From Adiantum capillus-veneris (Eukaryota > Streptophyta > Polypodiopsida > Polypodiales > Pteridaceae), in the NCBI GenBank assembly GCA_014529385.2, contig CM043945.1:93198112-93262111 (forward strand): a stretch of 64,000 bases of DNA, in the 5' to 3' direction. Under the pieces are notes generated by a model. The model saw only the letters and a list, made by a program, of their open reading frames with translations. It had not been told where the DNA came from and made no database searches. Below are positions 45,897 to 56,450 of the stretch, piece after piece (position 1 is the first letter of the stretch; each line of letters begins with the position of its first letter). Made by a program: the position numbers and the translations under genes.

Positions 45897-45964
45897 TGAG
45901 CAGACTGAGCTCTTCGAGCAATCCCGAATCTGAGCAGACTGAGCTCTTTGAGCAATCCCGAAGT
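45897..45964. repeat. 34-bp tandem duplication in the element E leader
   Basis: TGAGCAGACTGAGCTCTT... at 45897 and 45931, one mismatch. Confidence 0.93.
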
Positions 45965-46063
45965 ATTTGTCGACCTGCGAACGCTCGCCAAAGCTCACTG
46001 AAATCAGAGAAAGTGAGCAAGCGTGTACTGGAGCAGCTGGCGACTAAGCCCAGGAGGACGCAA

Positions 46064-46078
46064 CCTGCTCTGATACCA
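46064..46078 (-). other. Primer-binding site of element E
   Basis: TGGTATCAGAGCAGG on the minus strand, two bases from the 5' LTR; initiator tRNA-Met type. Confidence 0.9.
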
Positions 46079-46080
46079 AT

Positions 46081-46308
46081 TGTTGGAATTAGGGTTGTAG
46101 AGAAACACGCACAGCTTGGAGAAGATGAAGGAAGCTCAATGCACACAATAGAGAGTGTGTTACTTAGTGTGCAATGGAAAGATAGATAGCCCTAGAGTGA
46201 TGGGCGTATATACAATGCTTGGGGGGGGAAAAACTCCTAAAGAGGGAAAAAATGCCCCGGCGGTCCTAGTGTGTTCACACACATCACTACCACATGTATA
46301 TGGTAACA
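46081..46308 (-). repeat. 5' LTR of element E
   Basis: 228 bp, TG...CA, with target duplication TCTTC on its outer side. Confidence 0.94.
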
Positions 46309-46313
46309 TCTTC

Positions 46314-47362
46314 CAAATCGCGTCTCAAAAATAGTCGAGACTGCCAAAACAAGCTGATATCGGCTCCACAATGAGGTACAATGGCAGTATCTGCAACACA
46401 ACATACATCGGAGTACATCCAAAATGTGAGATTGTCATTGTAAAACCACAAGACATGCGCTCTCAAACAGGCACCAATGAGATGCACGTAAAAATTTGAA
46501 CTCAAGTGAGCTTCCTGTAGGGAGTAAAACACTCTCAAACACTACAACACAAACACTCTCAAGTGATAGTCACGCATAAACCATGTGCATTCAAACTCCC
46601 ACTGGAACTATAATGAATGTCACTGCCAAAGATGCTCGTAGATCTATTGTGTCAAGAGAACCTGTGATTGTTCCTATGCATGTAAATTTGTATCCGAGAG
46701 CTCCCTTTGAGAAGCCATCAACAATTATGCATAGGCAATACCACAAGGACCATAAAACATGGCCAAACACAAATAGAAATCCAAAAAAAAAAATTCCTCT
46801 CAAAAGTGTATGAGACTATTGCTACTAGCAATCTGTAACTTGCCTCCCACTGTAAACAAATTGTCTCTCTATCTCCCGCTCTACAATGCTAGAGAGTGTG
46901 TGACAACCTCTAGTTGATGTCGTCGAAGTCAATGCCGAGAAAAACCGTTGGATGTCAATGCCAATTTTCACCATCGGACCTTGCCAATGTCAAACGCCGA
47001 TGCAAAATGTCGAGAAAGCCGATGCACTCTCTCTCGCACTCTATGCTGAAGCCATCAAGCTCAAAGATTGCTAATGCCACAATCCAAAGAGATGATGTTG
47101 TTGCTTCAATTCCAAGGATCTGAGTGTTAGCCACAAGCCAGAGAAAGTGTGTGTATTCGACATCATGAAGGTGTTTGCTATAGACAACTTTGACGAAGCT
47201 AGCTTGGAACAGAGTTACACTACGCTCTAAAATATTAATAAAATTAAGACGATACTTATAAAACATGGTCTTACTATAGCTCTAAAAGGGAGCTTTAGAT
47301 CGTTGTCTTTCTAAAAAGAGAGAGGGCATGAACGTGCAACATACAAAGGAGGAATAAATTTC
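46314..47362. other. Intergenic, nothing recognised
   Basis: Short ORFs only, no domain motif or element end. Confidence 0.45.
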
Positions 47363-47781
47363 AAAAAGTGACTTTGGGAGGAAGAATTATCATTCGCTAA
47401 GACAAATTTGCATTCCAAGATAGAAGGAGAAATTCCAATATCACTTGCGCTACTAGGAGTGAGGAGTCTCTCCCCTGCATGGTGGTGAATCCCATGTTCA
47501 TATGTGCTACACTTGTGTAAGTATATTCTCTTAATGTTGCAAATACATGTGACCCATTCGATGGCTCGACTTAAAAAGTGACTTTGGGAGGAAGAATTCT
47601 CATTTGCTAATACAAATTTGCATTCCAAGATAGAAGGAGAAATTCCAAATCACTTGTGCTACTAGGAATAAGGAGTCTCTCCCCTGCATGGTCGTGAATT
47701 CAACGTCATATGTGTGACACTTGTGTAAGTATGTTCTCTTGATGTTGTAAATACATGTAACCCATTGGATGGCTTGACTCT
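47363..47781. repeat. 210-bp tandem duplication
   Basis: 47363-47572 and 47573-47781 align at about 90 percent (AAAAAGTGACTTTGGGAGGA, GAGTCTCTCCCCTGCATGG, CTTGTGTAAGTAT). An ORF on the minus strand spans both but has no known domain. Confidence 0.93.
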
Positions 47782-49181
47782 AATAAATAAAAGAAAACGA
47801 GTAGCAAATATTGGATTCCACAATGATAAGGCATGCAGGTGGTTAGCAACTGGCCATGGGTAGAGGAAATGTGGCCTTGCAGCTTTGTTGTTTAAAATTG
47901 TTGGTGGTTGTGCTTAATTTGTATAGCTAGAAAGCAGCCTCACTTTTAGCATACATGCTTAGGGGGGTCACTATGTGTAAAACCTATATATCATGTGCGT
48001 TCAAGGACTATTTTTAAAACCCCTTACCTGTGAAATTTTCACCAATAAAAGAGACCCTTTTCCTATTCAATATGTAAATTTTTTTAATATTATTTTCTCA
48101 ACAACCACCTGTATGTGAAAATGTGAAAATATATATATCGAAAAGATCTTTACTGTTGAACGGGGATGGGAATGTAGTGAGGTCAAGAGTGAGCTCTTTT
48201 CAAGAGTTTCACTAAAGTGTTGATTGTAGTGAAAATGCTACCCAAGCCTCAGTTGGAGAGAGTTTTTCTTGTTATTTCTAATTCAATTAGATTCTTAAAT
48301 GGCTATATACATATCCAAAAAATCTGTCTTGAATTCTTTCCACAAAATTTCAACACAATGCCCCTATTTTGGGTAATCTATACTTTCTTTATCCAACACC
48401 AATTACTTGTAAAATAAGGTGACACAAGCTACGTAGTGGCCTCCATGTTTGACGTAGCAAAATAACAAGAAGACACAAGCCACCATCATATACTGCATTT
48501 CTCCAAAAAGAATTACAATTTTTAAAAACTAGAGATTTGTGCGATACAATTACATGATAAGACCACGAGATTTGAATGATACAACAACTCAATTTCACTC
48601 CTTGCTTAAGCCATATCATGATAGTTGCATATCATGATAGTTTCCATATATTGTTTTCTTTGTGCCACTTGCTCTGTGAAGTCTCCACATGTACACATTA
48701 GACTACTTGCGATATGAACTTCATACCTCTCTCCCTAGACTTGTGAACTAGATGTTTCCACCATGAATTTCTCATGCATGTTCATCTTAATGATGATGTG
48801 TTACACAATCTGGGCTTCCATGGTTACTGCCGACTCAATTCTCTTGGAGGCTTGAATTGATACTTTTGGCTGATAACGCACATTGTTTGTTTCCTTAACT
48901 GCAATCTTCTTTTCTGTGAAGCCTCTTAACTCCAATTCCTACAACTCAAAAGCAATCAAGTTTGTTCCCTTTTCCACTGGCCATATGTTGGGTACTCTAG
49001 CTGAGCATTGAGTGATTGTGTTACAAATCTGCCATGTGTGATCCACACTATCATTGCAGAACCACATGAATTGTGCCTTTGAAACACTACCCTGAGCACT
49101 ATCAACCCCTCTTTCCCAAGTGTGAATACCCCAAAAGGATGGTTCAATAGCCCCTATACCAATGTTCTTTATATTCTTTTT
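47782..49181. other. Intergenic, nothing recognised
   Basis: AT-rich; no supported coding region or element boundary. Confidence 0.45.
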
Positions 49182-49631
49182 TCATTTGCCGACTCTAGAC
49201 CCCAACCACCCCAAACATTGAGCCCTACTTCCCTTTGGTATACGAAAAATTGCCCACATTGTCTTATGAATGTTTGTCTCCTCAACCACCAACCCACCCT
49301 CGTACTCATCGCCTACTTGTCCGGCCACCCTAGAAGTTGCTTGGAGACCTCCAAAATTTTGCAGAATGTTTTGTGTGAGATAATCAAGTTGATGTGAAGC
49401 ATTTTTCTCCTCACAACTCACATGCCCAGCCCGTTTTCGCTTTCTAACTACATTAATATTATCCCCTTCCACCGTTGGTTGTTGATAGAGTGGTATTCCG
49501 CTGAGCTCATCCTCAATCTCTCTTGCAATAATAGTTGGGCCTAGTGCTCGGCCTTGTTGTGCCCAACAAGCAAGATTTTCTGCAGAAGGTCTAGCCCCAC
49601 GATACCTACCCTCTACCCTCCACAAAAGCAA
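49182..49631 (-). CDS. Unrecognised 149-codon ORF
   Basis: Open and less AT-rich than its surroundings. The protein has a basic cluster (VRKRKRAGH) and a Gln/Gly-rich middle, with no motif I recognise. The antisense relic of a gypsy leader lies upstream on the same strand, but the ORF does not resemble gag of elements A or B. It may be a relic of a captured or transposon gene, or chance. Confidence 0.2.
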   Translation of the reverse strand: MLLWRVEGRYRGARPSAENLACWAQQGRALGPTIIAREIEDELSGIPLYQQPTVEGDNINVVRKRKRAGHVSCEEKNASHQLDYLTQNILQNFGGLQATSRVAGQVGDEYEGGLVVEETNIHKTMWAIFRIPKGSRAQCLGWLGSRVGK

Positions 49632-50041
49632 GAATCTTCACACTTTGAAGCAAAGCGTTTGACAGATCAGACATGCATACATTGTACAAGCTCAACATTT
49701 ATTTTTTGCCCTTGCCAGCAAGCCAATTTGTGTGCTTTATTTTGGAGTAGACTAACCCCAAAATAAAATGCACCCACAAATATTGTTAGGTAATGTTAGG
49801 CAAAAAGGCTTTTTAACTTTTCCAAAAGTTGTTGGACTCTTTTGAATCTTGTGTTCTTGTCTAGAACCTGTTGAAATATGTGCATACTCTCAAACAATCA
49901 AAAATGTTAAGCAAACCCATAAAATCGGTTCTTCTTTCGAGTTGCAGTTGTCAGCTCTTGAATGGTATGTTTCCAAGCAATGCTGCGTTGGAAACTCCAA
50001 CTCTTCCTTGCTCCTAAGGTCTTATCTCAATTGTTCCAAGT

Positions 50042-50300
50042 GATCAGGATTGAAAAAAATTCAAAACTATGTCCAAACCTTTGACCATTTTCTCTTAGAA
50101 TTACCAAAAAGCTAGGTTCAGACACCCTTGAACGGAAATGCAAATTTGAGGCCTTAAACGATGTTTTTTCAAAACCTTGAACTATAGGGTTGCCATTGGT
50201 ATTCCTTAAGGTAAAGTGTTACTCTAAGATCTATAGAGCCACTTGCAAGCTATGTTTTTATTAAAAAAAATTGCGATTAGAGTCCGAATGTGAAAGTTAT
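50042..50300 (-). mobile_element. Antisense relic of a B-like gypsy leader
   Basis: Read on the minus strand this matches 55195-55440 of element B in order: GTGGCTCTATAGATCTTAGAG, CAATGGCAACC, TTTTGAAAAAACATCGTTTA, GGCCTCAAATTTGCAT, GGGTGTCTGAA and TTTGGACATAGTTTTG. Similar prose (CAAATTTTGAC, ATTCTGAGC-like strings) continues to about 51240 without clear alignment. No palindrome copy was found in it. Confidence 0.65.
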
Positions 50301-51761
50301 GGAAGTTTTCATGAAAACTAGTTTTCACTTATGACACAAAACTACTTGTAACTTGAGCTCTGCTAGGTACTTTTGGCCCAAAAGTCACTGGAATGTATAA
50401 GATATGCACAACAAGCTCACCAAGTCTTGTCAAATTTTGACCTGGGTAGCAGATGGACAGGAAAAGATTATGATTTTTTTCTCAAGGTAATTTTTTTGCA
50501 ATTTTTGTTAGTTTTGATGAGTTCATTGGGTTCCCCACTCTCAATGTACCCTATGTATCAAGTTTTGATCCTTTTAGGTCAAGGAAACACAAAAAATCAC
50601 AATTTTAGCGTGTCTATACAAACTGTTTTGCTTGGATCCTGTACTCCCAATGCCCAAATGGCTCTAAATTTTGACGATGCACTTTACACATCATGCACTA
50701 TAGGCACACCAAATCTGAGCCCAATCTGACAACTTTCTGGATTACTTGAGCAAACATCACAATTTTTCTCGAGATCAGTTTGGCTAGGTTCCTCACCTTA
50801 TGAATATCCTACACACCATTTTTGGTCCATTTTGGAGTTTCAGAGGGTCCCCTAACCCTATTTAAGCGGTTTTAGAGTCCTTTTTTCAGCCTAACCAGTG
50901 ATTGGAGTGTCCAAATTCGATTTTGAAAAGACCAATGAGTTTGTCACTCCAAGACTTATGAGCACACCAAGTTTCACTTGACTCTTAACTCTTTTCCCCA
51001 ACCTTCAAGAAAACATCGCACTTTTCTTCTTCGGTCAACATAGATTTGTCAAAATGAAGCTTTTCCTATTTTGTTAGGTTCCTCGCACTCTGTAGATCTT
51101 ACCTACCCAGTTTGATTAACTTTTGACTTCTTTTGAGTGTTTTTAGGTCAATGCTAGCATTTTTTGGCACTTTTTCTTACTAGGGTTTGGTACAGCCCGA
51201 TGTGCAATATCCAATTTCAACTGGGTTTGGCTTATGATGATTGGTTGTCGACAGCGTGTATGTAATTGAACTTGAAATTTATGAGAATTGATTATTGACC
51301 AATGATATCCTTATTCATTAGGATCCAATGTATACTGCTTATTCTCGTGGTATGGGACACTAGAATATGTAGCATGTCAGTCTTACCTGAATATCAACAA
51401 AATGGTGAGGAATTTACAAAAGGTTTATTCTGCAAAGGTGTAGACCACGTCAAAACGAAGGGGTGCAAGGGATATACTTTTTAGATCTACAATCTACAAG
51501 GAGAAAACTGATCTGCCAAATAGTGCTATTGCGCACACACAATGTTTAGGACAACACACCTTCACCTATACACTATCTTTAACATTGTCTTCTAAGCTTC
51601 CACAAGATACGTCACTTTCAAATCAACTCCCAGCTCCCATTACGTCTTACAAAACATCCATACTTTTCTTATCTCTCCACCACCAAGAGCGAGCAAGCTG
51701 TTTCCTCAAGCTCTCGATGCCACCATGCTCCCCGACATCGTCGTGCGCTCTGATACCAGTT

Positions 51762-51969
51762 GAAGGGATGCACGAATGCAGTGCGTGTGAGGAGAGGGAG
51801 TAGAGAGACAAAGAACACAGAGAGTGGGGTGGAGAAAAGTGGCCTAAATTAGCACTCACTCCTTATTCTTGTATATATATAGAATAAGTGAGTGGGTTAG
51901 TGAGGTCCGTGGGCAATGGACACTGGACGTATGTCCTAGGGCAAGGCACATGTTGCCTTTACCCCAACA
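51762..51969 (-). mobile_element. Copia 5' LTR relic with primer-binding site
   Basis: The minus strand reads TGTTGGGGTAAAGG ... GCATCCCTTCA (208 bp, TG...CA), then two bases and TGGTATCAGAGC (51748-51759), an initiator tRNA-Met PBS. A TATATATA box lies near 51873. Only about 200 bp of leader follows to the left. No partner LTR was found. Confidence 0.6.
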
Positions 51970-51989
51970 ATATACATGTTGTTGGGTAC

Positions 51990-52129
51990 CCTAAAAGAAG
52001 GGATGCAAGGAGTTATTGGGGTGCAAGAAGGCTCTAGTGGGAGGACAACGGGTAGGAAGAAGAGGATCACCAGGGAAAGAAAAGGAGCGGTGTATGTCGT
52101 TGGCTACCAAGGGAAGGAGAGCATGTGTG
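51990..52129. repeat. Dispersed repeat R, copy 2, left part
   Basis: Matches 26772-26910 (GAAGGCTCTA, GGTAGGAAGAAGAGGA, CCAAGGGAAGGAGAGCATGT) and stops exactly where element B starts. Confidence 0.88.
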
Positions 52130-53086
52130 TGTTGACCGTTGGGTCAACAACACAACATAACTCAAGTTTTGTACCAAAGTCTTATCTTTTGCAAGTTATG
52201 AAATGCTGTGGATTATGGCTATAAACGTCATTTGTAATGAGTAGTTATTCTAGTTTCAGAAGCCAGGGTGCAATGGCACTTCCAGATTGTAAATACAAAG
52301 CCATTTGACCCTTTCAACCCCATTTTTGGTTTAACCTAAGGTAGCCTTAGTATATAAGGTACCTAGGTCATTTTGTAAAGGGGAGACTTTAATCATAATC
52401 AAAACTTTAGCACTACCGTCTACTGTGTGTGAGAGAGAAAGAGAGTGAGCATGAGCTTTATCCTCTTGCTACGCCCGGCTCGCTCAACACATTGGAGATC
52501 CAAGTGCACCATTGCTGTAGGCTCGATGAGAGCTACGTGACAACGCCAAGCATTCCACGCGAGACGAAGCGCACACACCGACGCATCTACGAGCTATTTG
52601 TGGCCGTAAGTGTATCAAATGATGTCTGTTTCTGCGTGCTAGTAGTCTATAGAATCGTTGCGACATAAGCTACGCATAGGTACTCATAAATTTCAGTTTC
52701 GGGCACTTTCAAAATTCTGCTCTGTCATCCTACGCGTTTTCCGGAGATGGGTTTAGAGTGAGGGTTTTGAGTGTAGAAACTTAGGGACAGGTGTATCCTA
52801 GTGAGGGGATGGTGTTCCTTAAGTTTCGTACGAATCTAGCATGATTAGGTGAGTTACCTTCCATATGTGTGTATGTGGCTAGGTGGTGTAGTTGAGAGCA
52901 GTGAGGTTCTTGATTGTGGTTTAGTTGGCCTTCCAGAGTGTTGTATGTGTAGGATGGTCTCAGCCTGACAAGCTAAAGAGATTTCCTCCGTGTGCCTATC
53001 ATGTCATCAGTGTCCTCGATTGACATTATGTTGATCTAGGTAGTGTTTGCATGCACTTCATGGGTGTGTGAGTCGCTCCCGCAACA
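52130..53086 (+). repeat. 5' LTR of element B
   Basis: 957 bp. TATATAAGG at 52351-52359 is a likely TATA box. CATCCTACGCGT at about 52728 matches the left half and centre of the leader palindromes. Confidence 0.95.
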
Positions 53087-53087
53087 T

Positions 53088-53108
53088 TGGCGCCGCTGTC
53101 GGGGACAC
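53088..53108 (+). other. Primer-binding site of element B (tRNA-Asp-like)
   Basis: TGGCGCCGCTGTCGGGGAC matches the tRNA-Asp complement with a few changes, one base after the LTR. Confidence 0.8.
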
Positions 53109-55503
53109 AAGGACCTAAGTAGGTTTCTTACTAACACTCCTGTGATGGTTGCTTGATTTAGTTTTGGCTAAAGAAAGCGTTTTTCTTAAGTGGATCCAGA
53201 AGAGGATATTCCGCGATCAAGTGGATAGCCAGGAAGCATGTGTCTTGCCGAGGGCCTGCGACTAGATAGGTTTAGTTAGGATCTGTGGATTAGAGTAGTT
53301 GTTGGTGGTCGAGTGATTTGTGAGTTGATAAAAGAGTTTACTAGTCCGTGTGTGGCAGTGATGCGTTTTTCTACTCATAGATGCAAAACCCCATATGATT
53401 TGTAGGAGTAGCTTTAGGTAAGTGATCCGATTCTAATCTAGAGCTATTCAGCACTGAATTATTTGCTAAAGTGCTTGATTGCATTTGGAATCACGGAAAA
53501 GTGTGCTTTTGAGGGTAAAAATGCATTAAACAAGCCTTTGTGGATATTTTTGTATGACTGACTGATGCTATACATATAAAAGAGCATTTGCAAGGGTTCT
53601 GTGAAGAAAACCTACAATTCTGTAAACATAAACATCCTACGCGTAGGATGTCTCAAGGGGGTTCTGGAGACCAAATTTGAAAATTCTGACTGCACCAGTG
53701 TGTTCATAAGGGGGGGTTTACCCTAAGTATACATTGAAACTAGAGTTTTGACCAACTCTTGACACCAAAAGACCAAAGACGGAGTGTCAAAAACGCAAAA
53801 ACAAGAAACTTAAGATTCTGAGCACAATTTTGCATAAAAACTGCTAGGAATGCTTGAAAAGTAGTGCTCAAGACTTGGGGAGGCCTGTGGATGAATTCTG
53901 CCAAAAATTTTCATCAGTAGACATCCTACGCGTAGGATGTCTCTAGGGCACTTTTGGCAGGGAATTTGGGAAAACTGAGGTTACCAGTGGGTTCAGAGGG
54001 TAGGTTTTACCCTAATAGCATATTGACTTGAGTGTTTTTCCCTATTTTGGTTGACCAAAAGCCAAAAGGCGGAGTTAGAAAACGTAAAATTTCAGAAAAG
54101 GCTTAAATTGAGTGATTTTTGCATGTTTTTGCAATTGTGAAGCATACTTGCACTTGCTTAGAGCATAAGGAAGCATCAGGGACACTTCAGTTTGAAAAAA
54201 TAAGCAGTAGACATCCTACGCGTAGGATGTCTTCATGGTGATCTGGGCATTTTTTTGAAAATCTGAGGTTACCAATGTGTTTAGAAGGTAGGTTTTACCC
54301 TATTTTCACCTGGAAAGTGGAAATTTGACCAAATTTTGACAGATCAAAGCCAAAAGACGAGAATTGCCAGACATCCTACCCAAATTGTGCCCAAGGCATA
54401 ATTTTTGAGACCAAACCATAGGGTGACTTCATGTGCATGTTATACATGATGTTTTCAGTGCATGTGATAAATTTCATCTCATTTGGGTCAGTAAAGGGAA
54501 GATTGAACAGACTTTAGCATTTTTTACTGAAAAAGGCAAGAATAGCTAGTTTTGGGGTCTTTTGACATCCAAATTAAAATCTAAGCATAGCATTGGGTTG
54601 CTAACATCAAGGGGAATCTGTGGCTCAAGTTTGGGGCAATTCTAAGCACTTAGACATCCTACACGTAGGATATCTTCACCATGATTTAGGACTCCAAACC
54701 AACCTATGAGCACACCACTGTGACCAGCACATCAAGGAGAAGCTGGGGTGAAAATTTCAAGTCATTCTGAGCAAAAAGACATCCTACGCGTAGGATGTCT
54801 CAAGGCCATTTTTAGGTCCAAATGAAATTTTGAGCATACCATTGTGTTGCTGGACTTAAGGGGAGTCTCTGGACCAAATTTTGTTAAATTCTGAGCATAT
54901 AGACATCCTACGCGTAGGATGTCTCTAGGCCAGTTTTAGGTCCACATGAAATTCTGAGCATACCATTGTGTTGCTGGACTTAAGGGGAGTCTCTGGACCA
55001 AATTTTGTTAAATTCTGAGCATATAGACATCCTACGCGTAGGATGTCTCTAGGCCAGTTTTAGGGTCCAACTGTAATTTTGATAATACAAAAGTATTCAC
55101 AGTGTCACAAAGATCCCAAATCTTCTTTTAAAATTGAAGTTGGACTCATTTTGACCATTCTAAACTACATTTCATTGTTTTGGCCATAACTTTCACAAAC
55201 GGTATCGGATCGGAAAAGTTTTTATATCAAAACGTAGCCTGAGAGCGGCTCTACAGATCTTAGAGCAAAACTTGAACTAAATGTATGCCAATGGAAACCA
55301 TTTACTTAAACTTTGAAAAAAACGTCGTTTGAGGCCTCAAAATACATCCGCAAGTTAGGGGTGTCTAAAAGCGACAATTTACGAGAATTGTGACAAAACG
55401 GTTGCGGTTTTGGACATAGTTTCGACTTTTCCCTAACCAAAGAACTTGAACACAGTGGACTAAGTCTACTTGAACCAAGCAAAAGCTCTTAAGCCCAGAA
55501 ATC
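53109..55503 (+). other. Long untranslated leader of element B
   Basis: 2.4 kb without a credible ORF, built of two repeat scales: about 290-bp diverged units (from 53630, 53919, 54209) and about 124-bp units (from 54652, 54777, 54901, 55025). Each unit begins with the palindrome described separately. The last 300 bp match the antisense relic at 50 kb. Confidence 0.8.
53630..55048. repeat. Array of seven 20-24-bp palindromes
   Basis: The core ACATCCTACGCGTAGGATGT is its own reverse complement. It occurs at 53632, 53921, 54211, 54779, 54903 and 55027 without mismatch; five of these extend to 24 bp with flanking AG and CT. A seventh copy at 54654 has two G-to-A changes, and a left half-site is at 54369. 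Spacing is 289, 290, 443, 125, 124, 124 bp. The spacers of the three longer units have diverged strongly while the palindromes have not, which suggests function. Confidence 0.93.
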
Positions 55504-56450
55504 ATGTCTACCCTAGATTCAAACGCAGCTTACATAAGCTTGGAGATCCTGACTATAGAGGAATATCCTCCCACAATGGATCTTCCAAACTTGCAATTGA
55601 TAAAGATCCATCTTGTTGAGAGAGTTTGGATGATTGGTCATGAAAGTGAAGGACTATATAGATACATTGACGACAATGAGGTCAATCTTTATAGGTGCTC
55701 AGATCCATAGCTAGAAGAGATAACGGATTACAAGCTCTTATATGTCTACACATACGGAGTCAACTATCAATGGAGATCTATAGTTGTCGACAAGTATGGA
55801 CGAGAATACAGAGTTGTAGAAAGCACAAATCCACAAACTGTACTAGAAAGAGGTGGATATTTGGTCAATGAAGGACCACAAATGCCTCCACCAAACACGA
55901 GAATTCCTATAGGAATTCCAAGAAGAGAGCCACTGGGATTCCCTTCAAGAGTGATAACGAGAGAAGGATTGGGAGAGTCTCTGGTTAGACTTGTAGACAA
56001 TCGACGAGTTAGACCATCCCAAGTCCAAAAATGGGTAAACAGAAAATACTTCGGAGTTAAAGATCTGAGAGATCACGTAACGGCTTTTAGAAGAGTGATT
56101 AGAGCAGAGGAAGTTTCAGATTTTGCAACACAGTTTGCGGGATTTGGATTGACTCTAGAAGATGATGCAGCTACATGGTTCGACTCGGTGGAAAATGGGA
56201 TTTTGAGACCCTAGATGAGCTGTTTGAGGGGTTTATTGAAGAATTCTCGCCAAAAGGAATTGCTCACAACACGGTCTCGCAAATCCATAGATTCAAACAG
56301 AAAGAGGATGAATCAATACGCAAAGCATCATTACGGCTCAAGAGATATGTTAAGCTCTCTCCGAGAGCGGAATTACCTACGCAAGCACGACTGATGCTGA
56401 TCTTTATCCAGGGAATGAGACATGCGGCCTTCAGAAGGATCTGCATATGA
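55504..56450 (+). pseudogene. gag: Element B gag, N-terminal and core
   Basis: The first ATG after the leader is at 55504. The frame has a TAG at 55708-55710, continues through RVRPSQVQKWVNRKYFG and LTLEDDAATWFDSVENG, then shifts near 56205 into LDELFEGFIEEFSPKG ... IHRFKQKEDESIRKASLRL ... LIFIQGMRHAAFRR. These are the helices of a gypsy gag core. A second shift at about 56447 joins the long downstream frame. Broken gag implies dependence on helper proteins. Confidence 0.8.

Larger units (their letters stand above)
41040..46308 (-). mobile_element. Element E: 5.3-kb Ty1/copia retrotransposon with 228-bp LTRs
   Basis: LTRs at 41040-41267 and 46081-46308 (TGTTGGAATTAGGG ... TATGGTAACA), target duplication TCTTC (41035-41039 and 46309-46313), PBS beside the right LTR. 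Gag-pol runs on the minus strand with several breaks. Three separate short tandem duplications (34, 37 and 60 bp) lie in the body. The gag start and CX2CX4HX4C knuckle suggest a Retrofit/Ale-like copia; this assignment is by resemblance only. Confidence 0.95.

Noticed and set aside
52429-52668. 79-codon ORF duplicated at 62400
   Set aside because: Both copies lie inside the element B LTRs, and the frame differs at its end between them.
53630-55048. CRISPR-like array
   Set aside because: The repeats are palindromic, spacers are unequal and related to each other, and the locus is the leader of a plant LTR retrotransposon.
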